Part shown: positions 1-9,771 of the stretch, in pieces
Layout of the letters: every line of letters starts with the position of its first letter
Numbering within the stretch: position 1 is the first letter of the stretch
NCBI GenBank assembly: GCA_002026165.1
Contig: MWOS01000091.1
Span: 1 to 63,474 of the forward strand
Length of the DNA stretch: 63,474 nt
Source of the DNA: Prochlorococcus sp. HOT208_60m_813G15
GTDB lineage: Bacteria; Cyanobacteriota; Cyanobacteriia; PCC-6307; Cyanobiaceae
Reading direction: 5' to 3'
The notes under the pieces: generated by a model
Told to the model about the DNA's origin: nothing
The model's input: the letters and a program-made list of their open reading frames with translations, nothing else
Databases searched by the model: none
Program-made: the position numbers and the translations under genes

Positions 1-1710
1 TCTACTAATAATTCATCAATTAAAAACAACCAAATAGTATTTGAAAAAGGATTAATTGAATTTAATAATTCTTTTTTTAATATTGACTTTTCCCTACTAA
101 TAAATGATTCTAAAATTCCTATAAATATAAAAGGATCAATACCTATTAATAGATCAGATAACTTAGATCTAAGATTGATTGGGGATGAAAAATTTATTGA
201 TTTAATAGATATTTTTGCTGATGAATATTTTACTTTTAAAGAGGGTGAATTAAATCTTAGAGCTTTAATAAAAGGTACCTTAAACAAACCAATATTAAAT
301 GGATTTATAGTAATTAAAGATTCTGAAATTGAATTCTACAAAAATATAGTAAAAGATATTAATAGCTTGATAATTTTTGATTTTGACTCTTTAGAAATCA
401 AGAATCTAAAAGCAAAAGCGGAAGATTCTGGAGAAATTTTTATAAGTGGATCTTTACCTTTTTATAGTAAGAATGATTCTGGAAAATCAGAGATTAATAT
501 GATAACGAATAAATTTACTTTAAAGACAGATAATTCTAATTTTCTAATTGATTCAGATATAGATTTAAGTGGATCATTTGAAAGTCCTGTTTTAGGAGGT
601 TATTTATCTCTAAATAATGGATTTATTAACTTTAATAGCAATAATGAAAATAATAAATTAGATCAAAATAATTTAAGAAAGGAAGATAAAAAGGATTGGC
701 AAGAACTCTATTGGAATAATAAGCAGAATATTGAAATAATTTCAAATGAAACAATTTTAAATTCGGTCCTTTTAGGAGAAACATTACCTAAATATTTGGA
801 GAATTTGAGTTTCAATAATCTAAAATTAAAACTTGGTCCAGATTTCAAACTTCAATATTCAGAAATAGTTCAAGCTTATTTAGATACTAAATTAGACCTT
901 AATATAAAAGGTAACGTAGGAAAAGATTTAAATGCTAGAGGTCTAATTTATCTTAAAAAAGGTAGAGCCAATCTTTATACAACTCCATTTAAACTTGATA
1001 AAAATAAGGACAATTATATTTTATTTGCATCAAGAAGTGGAGTCGTTCCATTTATTAATTTTTCTCTGGTTAGTAAAGTTCCAGATTCTATAATACCTAT
1101 AAGTGAAAATAACCAGGATTCAAACGTATCAGGGGATCTTGATGTAAATGCTACTTCGAGTGGTTTTGGATCATTTGGGATTGGTAATTCAAGGCTTATC
1201 AAAATTGAAGCATCTTACGAGGGATTTTTGGATCAATTGTCTTTTGAAGATGAAAATAGACGAATCCAACTAAGAAGCACCCCAAGTTATAACAGATCAC
1301 AAATAATAGGTTTAATTGGAGGTAACTCTGCAAATTTAATAAATAGAGCATTTATTTCACAACTAAATAATGCTGATGCTTTTAGTGAAAGATTTCAGTT
1401 GTCTTTATATCCGGCGTTAATAGAAAATAATGATTCTTTAAATAATATTTTTTCTAATGAAAATTTAGATATGGAAAATGATGGGCAACCATCTTCCAAT
1501 GAGGAATTTTCTTCTCAAGCTTGGGTAGCGGAACTAGGACTTGATATTACTGATACGATAAATTTTGCCTTTCAAACCGTTCCAGGCAGAGATGACATTT
1601 CACCTTTAGGAATTTTGACTTTTCAGGCTAATCCAAACTTAGAATTATTAGGCTCTTATGATTCTAATGGAGATTGGAAAAGTCAAGTCCAATTATTTTT
1701 TAGATATTAA
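1..1710 (+). CDS. TamB-like (DUF490) translocation/assembly protein, C-terminal part
   Basis: The reading frame is open from the first base of the window, so this is the 3' part of a larger gene (569 residues seen). The visible protein is a run of short amphipathic beta-strand segments rich in Asn, Ile and Asp. It ends in a typical TamB/DUF490 C-terminus, with IEASYEG, LRSTPSYNRSQIIGLIGG and a last strand finishing in FFRY. In proteobacteria TamB spans the periplasm and helps with outer-membrane protein or lipid transport. Cyanobacterial homologues sit in the same envelope role, by inference. A terminal aromatic residue fits an envelope beta-protein. The first in-frame TTG inside the window (175) is not the real start. 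Confidence 0.8.
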   Translation, partial: STNNSSIKNNQIVFEKGLIEFNNSFFNIDFSLLINDSKIPINIKGSIPINRSDNLDLRLIGDEKFIDLIDIFADEYFTFKEGELNLRALIKGTLNKPILNGFIVIKDSEIEFYKNIVKDINSLIIFDFDSLEIKNLKAKAEDSGEIFISGSLPFYSKNDSGKSEINMITNKFTLKTDNSNFLIDSDIDLSGSFESPVLGGYLSLNNGFINFNSNNENNKLDQNNLRKEDKKDWQELYWNNKQNIEIISNETILNSVLLGETLPKYLENLSFNNLKLKLGPDFKLQYSEIVQAYLDTKLDLNIKGNVGKDLNARGLIYLKKGRANLYTTPFKLDKNKDNYILFASRSGVVPFINFSLVSKVPDSIIPISENNQDSNVSGDLDVNATSSGFGSFGIGNSRLIKIEASYEGFLDQLSFEDENRRIQLRSTPSYNRSQIIGLIGGNSANLINRAFISQLNNADAFSERFQLSLYPALIENNDSLNNIFSNENLDMENDGQPSSNEEFSSQAWVAELGLDITDTINFAFQTVPGRDDISPLGILTFQANPNLELLGSYDSNGDWKSQVQLFFRY

Positions 1711-1776
1711 TTCAGAAAGAAATTTAGTTTAAAGAATCAATAATTTGAATTATTATTAAATTAAATAAAAAATATT

Positions 1777-3096
1777 ATGGCTAATATCTTTGAAGTTCCT
1801 CAACCAGGAAATGATCTTTTAGAAAAGGCTGATCAAGTTCGTTTGGCATCAATAAAAATAAGTCAGACTGAAAATCAAAATAGAATTAAAGCCTTAAATT
1901 TTATGGCAGATTATCTAGAAAAAAATACTAAAGAAATTTTAGAGGCTAATAGTGAGGACTATAAACGAGCGGAAAAGAAAGGGATTTCAAAGGCTTTACT
2001 TTCTAGATTAAAGTTATCAAAAGAAAAATTAAATACTGGTATTAGTGGGGTAAGAAAAGTTGGAGACTTGGCTGATCCTGCAAATCAAGTTCAAATAAAA
2101 AGGGAACTTTCTAAAGGACTAATCCTTGAAAGGAAAACTGTACCTATAGGCGTTATAGGGGTTATTTTTGAATCTAGACCTGATGCTGTTATGCAGATTA
2201 GTTCTCTGGCAATAAGATCAGGTAATGGAGTAATGCTAAAGGGCGGTAGTGAAGCTAATTTTACAAACACTGCGATAGTCAAAGCATTACAACAAGGACT
2301 GCGTGAATCAGGTCTTGATAAAAATGCAATATGCTTACTTACAAGTAGAAAAGATAGTATGGCGATGTTAAAGCTCGAGAAATATATTAATCTAATAATT
2401 CCTAGAGGAAGTAATGAATTAGTTAAATTTATTCAGGAGAATACAAGAATTCCTGTGCTTGGTCATGCAGATGGAATTTGTCATTTATTTATAGATAATG
2501 AGGCAGATCTTGAGATGGCCTTAGCAGTGGCTCTAGACAGTAAAATGCAATATCCTGCAGCATGTAATTCAATAGAAACTTTATTAGTGCATAGAGATAT
2601 TGCACCAGTTTTTCTTGAAAAGTCTATACCTCTATTTAATGCAAATGACGTTAAATTAATCGGAGATAAAAGATCCTTAGAATTAGGGATAAAACATGAG
2701 GCTAGTTTGGAAGATTGGCAAACTGAATATTTAGATTTAATTTTATCAATAAAAATTGTTGACGATCTTGATGAGGCAATCATGCATATTCAAGAATATA
2801 GTTCAAAGCATACAGATGGAATAATTACTGAAAATTTAAGTACGGCTAATAAATTTATGAATGTAGTTGATAGTGCAGGTGTTTTTCATAATTGCTCTAC
2901 ACGGTTTGCAGATGGGTTTAGATATGGATTCGGAGCTGAAGTTGGTATATCTACTCAAACCCTTCCACCGAGAGGACCTGTAGGTCTAGAAGGCTTGGTA
3001 ACTTATAAATATTTCCTAAAAGGTGATGGAAATATAGTTGATGATTTTTCATCCGGCAAGGCTGTTTATACTCATAAAGATCTTTACAACGCCTGA
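1777..3096 (+). CDS. proA: gamma-glutamyl phosphate reductase (ProA)
   Basis: Second step of proline synthesis: NADPH-dependent reduction of gamma-glutamyl phosphate to glutamate semialdehyde in the cytosol. The 439 residues match the family length. The aldehyde-dehydrogenase-type catalytic cysteine is visible as Cys263 in YPAACNSIETLL. Other family stretches are IGVIFESRPDA, IPRGSNELV and the C-terminal GAEVGISTQTLPPRGPVGL. The gene starts with ATG 66 bp after the TamB-like gene and is followed after only 2 bp by folB, so the two are probably co-transcribed. proB is not in the window. Confidence 0.97.
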   Translation: MANIFEVPQPGNDLLEKADQVRLASIKISQTENQNRIKALNFMADYLEKNTKEILEANSEDYKRAEKKGISKALLSRLKLSKEKLNTGISGVRKVGDLADPANQVQIKRELSKGLILERKTVPIGVIGVIFESRPDAVMQISSLAIRSGNGVMLKGGSEANFTNTAIVKALQQGLRESGLDKNAICLLTSRKDSMAMLKLEKYINLIIPRGSNELVKFIQENTRIPVLGHADGICHLFIDNEADLEMALAVALDSKMQYPAACNSIETLLVHRDIAPVFLEKSIPLFNANDVKLIGDKRSLELGIKHEASLEDWQTEYLDLILSIKIVDDLDEAIMHIQEYSSKHTDGIITENLSTANKFMNVVDSAGVFHNCSTRFADGFRYGFGAEVGISTQTLPPRGPVGLEGLVTYKYFLKGDGNIVDDFSSGKAVYTHKDLYNA

Positions 3097-3098
3097 AA

Positions 3099-3461
3099 AT
3101 GGAAACGTTTTTAAAAATTGAGAATATTAAACTTTGGGCTAGGGTTGGAGTTCTTGATGAAGAAAGAAAATTAGGACAATTATTTAGTTTGGATATATTT
3201 TTGTGGACTGATTTTGAAAAATGTACTTTAAATGATGATATAAAAAAAACAGCTGACTATTCAAAATTAGTTCAAATTTTAAAAGAACAATCAAAGAAAA
3301 TATATTGTTTCACAATCGAAAAATATTCAAATGCAATTTTAGAAATCATTGATAAAGAATTTAAGCTTTCTAAAATTAAAATTATTTTGACAAAATGCAA
3401 TCCTCCAATTACAGGTTTTAATGGGAAGGTCTCAATAGTAAGAATTCTAGAAAATAATTAA
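3099..3461 (+). CDS. folB: dihydroneopterin aldolase (FolB)
   Basis: Folate pathway enzyme that converts dihydroneopterin to hydroxymethyl-dihydropterin and glycolaldehyde. The 120-residue length is normal for FolB. Family features seen are the N-terminal IENIKLWARVGVLDEER, the ADYSKLVQ segment, the FTIEKYSNAILEII helix and the late KCNPPITGF. The ATG lies 2 bp after the proA stop and the lipase follows within 6 bp, suggesting one transcript. Confidence 0.93.
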   Translation: METFLKIENIKLWARVGVLDEERKLGQLFSLDIFLWTDFEKCTLNDDIKKTADYSKLVQILKEQSKKIYCFTIEKYSNAILEIIDKEFKLSKIKIILTKCNPPITGFNGKVSIVRILENN

Positions 3462-3467
3462 AAAATA

Positions 3468-4061
3468 TTGGAAAAAAGAAATCCTATTATATTGATTCAT
3501 GGTCTTTGGAATACTTCAAGTATTTTTTCCTCTCTTGCTTCAAAACTTGATGATATTGGAATTGAATATTTTGCCCCAACTCTTAAGCATTCATATGGAA
3601 TAACTTCAATTATTGATTTGACTAATACATTAAACGAATTAATTTTAGAAAAATACGGTTTGAAAAAAAAAGTAGATATTTTGGGATTTTCTATGGGAGG
3701 GATAATTGGCAGATATTGGATTCAAAAATTTAATGGTTATAAAAGAACAAGGAGATTTATATCTGTAGGTTCTCCTCACAAAGGAACTTTTACAGCTCAA
3801 TTAGTACCTAAATACCCTTTTAGGGGAATATCAGAAATGAAAATAAATAGTAAGTTTTTGAGAGAGCTTGCAACAAATGATTTTTTTCTTGATGATATCG
3901 AGTGTATAAGTTTCTTTACTTACTGGGATCTTATGGTCTTCCCTGGCTGGTGGACTAATTTAAATTTTGGAGAAAAGATATCAGTAAAAGTTTATAAACA
4001 CAGAAATTTATTAAGTAATAGCTTTTCTCTTGAGAAAATAATTGAAAAAGTTATGAGATAG
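3468..4061 (+). CDS. small alpha/beta-hydrolase, lipase family
   Basis: A 197-residue predicted esterase/lipase. The N-terminal ILIHGLW gives the oxyanion HG pair (residues 11-12), and GFSMGG (residues 73-78) is the nucleophile elbow with Ser75. VGSPHKGT follows, as in bacterial triacylglycerol lipases. Cytosolic or peripheral: no signal peptide is seen. The start is TTG; no in-frame ATG precedes the HG motif. It is the third gene of a tight proA-folB-lipase run. Its last 11 bp overlap the end of the convergent oligopeptidase gene. The substrate cannot be told from sequence. Confidence 0.85.
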   Translation: MEKRNPIILIHGLWNTSSIFSSLASKLDDIGIEYFAPTLKHSYGITSIIDLTNTLNELILEKYGLKKKVDILGFSMGGIIGRYWIQKFNGYKRTRRFISVGSPHKGTFTAQLVPKYPFRGISEMKINSKFLRELATNDFFLDDIECISFFTYWDLMVFPGWWTNLNFGEKISVKVYKHRNLLSNSFSLEKIIEKVMR

Positions 4062-6138
4062 CTCTTGACAAGCCCAAGTATCTTATTAAGGGGTCTGTTT
4101 GTGGTTCTCTCCCTCTAAATAGTTTGAATACCTCTAATGGAGGTAAGCTTCCTCCTAAGCTAAGTATTGTGTCTTTAAATTTCTTTCCTATCAACTTCAA
4201 GTTTTCAGTATTTCCAAGATCAGCCTCTTCGAACATAGAAAAAGCATCAGCACTTAGGACCTCAGCCCATTTATAGGAGTAATATCCTGCAGAATATCCT
4301 CCTGCAAATATATGGCTAAAACAACAAAGAAATTGATCTTCTGGAATTGGAGCAATAACGGTAGTTTGTTTTGCAATTTCTCTTCTTACTTCATCTGCTG
4401 TTTTGCCTTCGTTTTTGTCAATACTACTGTGTAATCTGAGGTCTGTAATCGCAAAATGCAGTTGTCTAAGAGTAGCCATACCACAATTAAAAGTTCTATT
4501 CTTTAAAAGCTTTTCAAAATTTTCATCGGATAGTTTTTCTCCTGTTTTATAGTGTTTAGCAATATTCAAGAGTGTATTTTTATGGAAACACCAGTTTTCC
4601 ATAAATTGACTTGGAAGTTCGACTGCATCCCATTCAACATTATTGATGCCAGCCGCTTGTGGAAGATTTACAGTGGTAAGCATGTGTTGAAGACCATGGC
4701 CAAATTCATGGAATAGTGTCTGAACTTCTTCAAAACTCATCAAACTAGGCTTATCTTTTGATGGTGGAGTTTGATTACAAACAAGATAAGCTACCGGTAG
4801 GGACTTTCTGCCAACATTATTTTTATTCAAGCATTCATCCATCCAAGCACCTCCTCTCTTTGATTCCGGACGAGAATATGGATCGAGGTAAAAAGATGCT
4901 ATTTTGTGATCTTCTTTATCAAAAATATTAAAAAATAAAACATCATCATTCCATAGAGGAGCTTCTTCAGTTGCTTCGACTACTTTAATTTCAAAAAGCT
5001 TTTCGCTTAATTTGAATAAACCTTTTAAGACATCATTTAGAGGAAACCAAGGTCTCAAAGACTCCTGGTCTAAATTGAATTTTTCCTTTCTGAGAAGTTC
5101 AGACCAATAACTAATATCCCATGGTTCAATATTCTGCGATTTTGGAAACCCATTCTCTTTAGAAAACTTATTGAGAGTTTCTAATTCAATTTTTGCTGTC
5201 TTGAATGCTGGTTCTCTCAATTCTTCTAAAAGGGTTTCAACATTTTTAATTTTTTTTGCCATTTTCGTTGACAAACTTAGTTCTGCCCAACTTTTATAAC
5301 CGAGAAGATTAGCCTGTTTAGTTCTGAGAGATAATATCTCCTCAATGATTTGAGAATTATTTTTTTCTCCTTGAGACGCCCTACCAACGAATGCCTTATA
5401 TATTTTTTCTCTGAGGTTTCGATCGGTGGCATATGTCATAAACGATGTATAAGTTGGAATATCTAGGCTTAATTTCCAGGGCCCATTTTGAATATCAACA
5501 TCGCCATCTTTTTTTAAGTGGTTGTGTGCAGAAATTGCCATCAATTCAAGTGCTCGTTCAGGAAGACCATCAACTTCAGATTTTTTATTTAATATTAAAA
5601 ACCATTTGTTAGTGGCATCAAGAACATTGTTGCTGAAATTCGTTGAAAGCTTTCCAAGCTTTTCTGAAATGTTGTTAAATTCTTCTTGATCCTTTTTTTG
5701 TAGTGAAATTCCTCTATGTTGCATCTCAAGAATTTCTTTATTTAAAATTCTGTTTTTGATTTGATCAAAGTTATTTGTCTCTTTAAGCTTGATTAAAGAA
5801 TTGTAAATTATTTTACTTTGTCCAAATTTGTTACTCAAGCTAATAATATCTGGAAGAAATTTTGAATAAATATCTCTAAGATTTTCAGAATTATTTACAG
5901 CATTTAGATGACTTATTACTCCCCAACTCCATCTAAGTATTTCATTGACTTCATTTAAAGGATTCATTACATTATTCCAATTTAAATCTTTTTGAATTAA
6001 ATTAGATAAATTTTTCTCTATGTTTCTAAAGTCTTCGGCAATCTTTTCTAATACTATGGGAAATTCTTTACTTATGTTTTCGGGAGTAAATTTTTTAAAT
6101 TCTGGCAGTTCTCCATATTTAAAAATTGAGGTATCCAT
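4051..6138 (-). CDS. prlC: oligopeptidase A, M3 family metallopeptidase
   Basis: Cytosolic zinc oligopeptidase of 695 residues, as expected for PrlC/OpdA-type M3 enzymes, which degrade short peptides including cleaved signal peptides. The zinc site HEFGH is at residues 477-481 and the third ligand is probably Glu507 in DAVELPSQ. The C-terminal FAGGYSAGYYSYKWAE segment is also typical of M3 enzymes. The gene lies 12 bp downstream of ndhD on the same strand, so it may be read through from it. The 3' ends of this gene and the lipase overlap by 11 bp. Confidence 0.95.
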   Translation of the reverse strand: MDTSIFKYGELPEFKKFTPENISKEFPIVLEKIAEDFRNIEKNLSNLIQKDLNWNNVMNPLNEVNEILRWSWGVISHLNAVNNSENLRDIYSKFLPDIISLSNKFGQSKIIYNSLIKLKETNNFDQIKNRILNKEILEMQHRGISLQKKDQEEFNNISEKLGKLSTNFSNNVLDATNKWFLILNKKSEVDGLPERALELMAISAHNHLKKDGDVDIQNGPWKLSLDIPTYTSFMTYATDRNLREKIYKAFVGRASQGEKNNSQIIEEILSLRTKQANLLGYKSWAELSLSTKMAKKIKNVETLLEELREPAFKTAKIELETLNKFSKENGFPKSQNIEPWDISYWSELLRKEKFNLDQESLRPWFPLNDVLKGLFKLSEKLFEIKVVEATEEAPLWNDDVLFFNIFDKEDHKIASFYLDPYSRPESKRGGAWMDECLNKNNVGRKSLPVAYLVCNQTPPSKDKPSLMSFEEVQTLFHEFGHGLQHMLTTVNLPQAAGINNVEWDAVELPSQFMENWCFHKNTLLNIAKHYKTGEKLSDENFEKLLKNRTFNCGMATLRQLHFAITDLRLHSSIDKNEGKTADEVRREIAKQTTVIAPIPEDQFLCCFSHIFAGGYSAGYYSYKWAEVLSADAFSMFEEADLGNTENLKLIGKKFKDTILSLGGSLPPLEVFKLFRGREPQTDPLIRYLGLSRAIS

Positions 6139-6150
6139 TTATTAAACAGT

Positions 6151-7692
6151 TTAATTAAGTAAGGTTGGTATGTGTCCTACCAATTTAGCTAAAGTAAGTT
6201 GCTGACTGAGAGCATTGGTTGAAGATTCGTATAAATTTATGGCAATTTTCGGCCAAAAACCTATTACTAAAGTAGGTAACAATAAACTGAAACCTATTGT
6301 TAATTCTCTACCATTCATTTCTTTAACTGTGGCTAGTGCAGGTATTCTAGGGCCAAAGAATACTCTTCTACACATTGATAGTAGATATATTGGCGTTAGA
6401 ACTAAACCTATTGCTGCAATCAGGATAGTGATCGATCTAAAGATAGAGCTGAAGCCTTCTTGACTAGTGATCCCTAAAAATACAGTGATTTCACTTATAA
6501 ATCCACTCATCCCAGGAAGTGCTAGAGAAGCCAAAGAGCTTGCTAAGAAAAATGCAAAAGTTATTGGTAAGACCTTTGCTAAACCGCCCATATTGGGTAT
6601 TGAAAGAGTATTTGTTCTTTCATAAAATGAGCCTGTAACAAAGAACATAGCTGCAGCTATAAGTCCGTGACTGATCATTTGGAGCATTGCTCCGCTTATC
6701 CCTAAGGCATCCACTGCACCAATCCCTAAGAGAACAAAACCCATATGACTCACTGAGCTACATGCAATTCTCCTTTTGACATTATCTTGTGCAAATGCAT
6801 TTAGTGCTCCGTAAATTATATTAATGATTCCAAGAATAATTAATGCTGGTGCAATTTGAAGATGTACTTCAGGTAGTATTTGAACATTGAATCTTAAGAG
6901 TGCGTAACCTCCCATTTTTAAGAGTATTCCAGCAAGTAACATTGAAACTGGTGCATTAGCCTCTCCATGTGCATCGGGTAACCAAGTATGTAATGGAAAG
7001 ATAGGTAGCTTTACTCCAAAACCAATTAAAAATCCTAAATACGATAGTAAAGCCAGGCTGCCTGTTACGTGTTTATTGGTTAAATCGGTAATATTTAATG
7101 TAAAGGTATCACCACTCAAGGCAAGTGCTAATCCACTTATGAGTATTAATAAAGAAGCTAAAGCAGTATAGAGAATAAATTTAGTGGCCGCATATAATTT
7201 CTTTTTCCCTCCCCAAATAGCAATAAGAAGATATACGGGAACCAATTCGAGTTCCCATGCCAAGAAAAATAATAGGAAATCTTGAGAAAGGAAAACTAGT
7301 GCCTGTGCTGATGCTTGGACTAATAAAAGAGCAAAATAAAGATTAGATTTTTTCTTAATTTTCCAACTTGCGGCAGCTGATAAAAAAGTAATTAACCCAC
7401 TTAAAGCCACCAAAGGAGCAGATAACCCATCTACTCCAAGAGACCACTCTAATCCTATTGAGGGTAACCAGGAAGCTCTTTCTACTAATTGCAAAGAGCT
7501 ATCTGAAGTATTGAATTTTTGAAAAAGAACTCCGATTATTAGTAAGAAATCAATAAATAAAAAACTTAAAGAGATATTTCTAGGGAGTGTATTATCTTCT
7601 CCTTCTTTCGAACTCAAGAAAGGCATTATTAATGCCCCAACTAAAGGCAGTAAAACAATTAATGATAGCCAAGGAAAAGATTCTAAATTCAT
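6151..7692 (-). CDS. ndhD: NAD(P)H-quinone oxidoreductase subunit 4 (NdhD)
   Basis: Proton-pumping membrane subunit of the cyanobacterial thylakoid NDH-1 complex, used for respiration and cyclic electron flow. The 513 residues form a NuoM/NdhD-type protein with about 14 predicted membrane helices. Family stretches include [30 protein letters not shown] (with [10 protein letters not shown] before it), and [18 protein letters not shown] cannot tell from sequence alone which NdhD paralogue (D1 to D4 type) it is. An 80-bp gap separates it from the upstream thrB. Confidence 0.95.
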   Translation of the reverse strand: MNLESFPWLSLIVLLPLVGALIMPFLSSKEGEDNTLPRNISLSFLFIDFLLIIGVLFQKFNTSDSSLQLVERASWLPSIGLEWSLGVDGLSAPLVALSGLITFLSAAASWKIKKKSNLYFALLLVQASAQALVFLSQDFLLFFLAWELELVPVYLLIAIWGGKKKLYAATKFILYTALASLLILISGLALALSGDTFTLNITDLTNKHVTGSLALLSYLGFLIGFGVKLPIFPLHTWLPDAHGEANAPVSMLLAGILLKMGGYALLRFNVQILPEVHLQIAPALIILGIINIIYGALNAFAQDNVKRRIACSSVSHMGFVLLGIGAVDALGISGAMLQMISHGLIAAAMFFVTGSFYERTNTLSIPNMGGLAKVLPITFAFFLASSLASLALPGMSGFISEITVFLGITSQEGFSSIFRSITILIAAIGLVLTPIYLLSMCRRVFFGPRIPALATVKEMNGRELTIGFSLLLPTLVIGFWPKIAINLYESSTNALSQQLTLAKLVGHIPTLLN

Positions 7693-7772
7693 TATGTGGA
7701 ATGAATAATTTTTTTATTCTAGTTGAAGTAGTACTAGCTTGAGACTATAACATTAAAAATGCCTAAGTAAAA

Positions 7773-8720
7773 CTACTTACCAGAGATAGTTCTAAATTGA
7801 CTGCCTGTTGTTTGAACGTTTAAGAATGGTGCTCTACTAGCGACACCTATCTTCTCCCATGCTTTTACCATGGCCTGACTAACGTTTTTACCATTTTCTT
7901 TTTTACATAAAGCTAAGATACTTGGCCCAGCCCCACTAATTGCGCATCCTAGAGCACCTGCTTGTAATGCAGCATCTTTGACTTCTAGTCCGCCTTTAAT
8001 AAGTTTCCATCTGTAGGGTTCATGAAGTTTATCAAACATTCCCTCTTTTATTAGTTCGTCATTTCCTGATTTTAATCCATTTAGCAATAAAGTAAGTGCT
8101 CCCATATTTGTCACTGCATCAGATATGGGCACATTCTTGGGCATAACCTTTCTCGCTTCACTTGTGCTTAAACGAATCGCAGGTATTGCTACAACAACTT
8201 TAATGGAATCGTGCCAATCACATCTAATGATCCTCCATCTTTGAGAAGAAGACCTGGCTGTCAAACAAAGCCCACCCAGGAGAGAGGGTACTACATTATC
8301 AGGATGACCTTCTATATCAATGGCAAGCTCAAGGAGTTTTTCTTTGGACAAAGGAGAATTCATTATTGCATTTGCTCCGATTAGCCCAGCAACTATTGCT
8401 GTAGCACTACTTCCAAGTCCGCGCGCAGGCGGCACTGCCAATTTAACTCTTGCTTCAAGTGCAAAAGGATCCATATTTGCGCTCTCCCATACTTTCTGAG
8501 CTGCTCTAAAAACTAAGTTTTCAGGTCCTCCCCTTAAATGATTACCATCTGTACTTTCCATTATTAAATCAAATCTATCTCCACCACCTTCAATTCTTGT
8601 AAAAATAAACTCATTATATAAATCTAATGCTGCACCAAGACAATCGAATCCAGGCCCTAAATTGGCAGTTGTGGAAGGCACTGTTACCCTTATTTTTTTT
8701 CCTACTTCAGGAATAGACAT
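7773..8720 (-). CDS. thrB: homoserine kinase (ThrB)
   Basis: Phosphorylates homoserine with ATP on the way to threonine. This is a 315-residue GHMP-family kinase. Seen are the N-terminal VPSTTANLGPGFDCLGAALD, the ATP loop PPARGLGSSATAIVAGL and the C-terminal GCAISGAGPSILAL. The gene lies 10 bp after glk and continues the minus-strand run trpS-thrS-glk-thrB, which places a threonine-pathway enzyme beside threonyl-tRNA synthetase. Confidence 0.96.
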   Translation of the reverse strand: MSIPEVGKKIRVTVPSTTANLGPGFDCLGAALDLYNEFIFTRIEGGGDRFDLIMESTDGNHLRGGPENLVFRAAQKVWESANMDPFALEARVKLAVPPARGLGSSATAIVAGLIGANAIMNSPLSKEKLLELAIDIEGHPDNVVPSLLGGLCLTARSSSQRWRIIRCDWHDSIKVVVAIPAIRLSTSEARKVMPKNVPISDAVTNMGALTLLLNGLKSGNDELIKEGMFDKLHEPYRWKLIKGGLEVKDAALQAGALGCAISGAGPSILALCKKENGKNVSQAMVKAWEKIGVASRAPFLNVQTTGSQFRTISGK

Positions 8721-8730
8721 CTTTATATTT

Positions 8731-9765
8731 CTAAGTTTTTAAAAGCATTTTTGCTCTGCAGGCTGCACTAAAAAGTCCAAACTCTTCATCTAAAATTACT
8801 TTCATAGGTATTGTTTTAAGAATATCTTTTAATCTTCCCTTGTCGAAAAATTGTTTCATAAATAAATCTGATTTAAAGTTTTTGAAATGTTTTGATGCGG
8901 TCCCTCCAGAAATCCATAACCCTCCAAAGCACAACTCTTGAAGAGCAACATCTCCAAGTAAAGAGGCATAAGCACCTAACCAAATCCTCTCAACTTCGAT
9001 CATTAGCTGATCCCCTTCTTTAGAAAGATTGCAAATTTTTTCAGGCAGTTCTTTTCTCGCCGCATCAAAAAATTTAATTTCTTTTAAATATTTTTGTAGT
9101 GGATGGTTTTGGGCATCAGGTTTGCTTAGTCTCCATTCAGCAATTCTTGATAAACCAGTGCCGCTAATAACTCTCTCACAAGATATCCTCTCAACTTTTA
9201 GGTAATTCTTAAGCCAAATTTTTAATTCCCATTCTAATTTTGACTTTGGCGAGTACTCAACATGACCACCTTCACTGGCTAAAACTTTTACCTTTCCGCC
9301 TGAAATTATGCCTCTTGCAATGCCCAAACCAGTTCCCGCTCCTACAATGGCATGCAATTCATTATTAGCACCTTCAGAATGAGATCCATTTTGGATAGTA
9401 GAATATTGATTTTTTTTTAAATAAGGTATTCCATAAATTTGGACTGCGAAATCATTTATTAGCTCGCAGCTTTTGAAATTAAATTTGTCCTGTAAAGAAT
9501 TTCCAGAAATATTCCATGACAAGTTAATAATTTTTGCTTTGTTGTTAGATAAAGGACCCGCTACGGCGAAACATGCATAAGAAGGATGAGAAATATTTTT
9601 GCATTCATTTTTTAGAAAATCTTCTAGGATTAGTTCAAAGGAGTCCCAATCCCTAGATATATATTTTTTTTTAAATATTAACTTAGGCGAATCATCATTT
9701 ATTTCTTTTTCGAATATCCCCAATAGAACCTTCGTACCACCTAAATCACAAGCTAGAAAATTCAT
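8731..9765 (-). CDS. glk: glucokinase
   Basis: Predicted cytosolic glucokinase (344 residues), making glucose-6-phosphate from glucose and ATP. The N-terminal phosphate loop is ACDLGGTKVLLGIF; the middle has VGAGTGLGIARG and the LASEGGHVEYSP region typical of Glk; the C-terminal LWISGGTA completes the actin-like ATPase fold. Start ATG. The 6-bp gap to thrS and 10-bp gap to thrB indicate co-transcription. Confidence 0.9.
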   Translation of the reverse strand: MNFLACDLGGTKVLLGIFEKEINDDSPKLIFKKKYISRDWDSFELILEDFLKNECKNISHPSYACFAVAGPLSNNKAKIINLSWNISGNSLQDKFNFKSCELINDFAVQIYGIPYLKKNQYSTIQNGSHSEGANNELHAIVGAGTGLGIARGIISGGKVKVLASEGGHVEYSPKSKLEWELKIWLKNYLKVERISCERVISGTGLSRIAEWRLSKPDAQNHPLQKYLKEIKFFDAARKELPEKICNLSKEGDQLMIEVERIWLGAYASLLGDVALQELCFGGLWISGGTASKHFKNFKSDLFMKQFFDKGRLKDILKTIPMKVILDEEFGLFSAACRAKMLLKT

Positions 9766-9771
9766 TCGAAA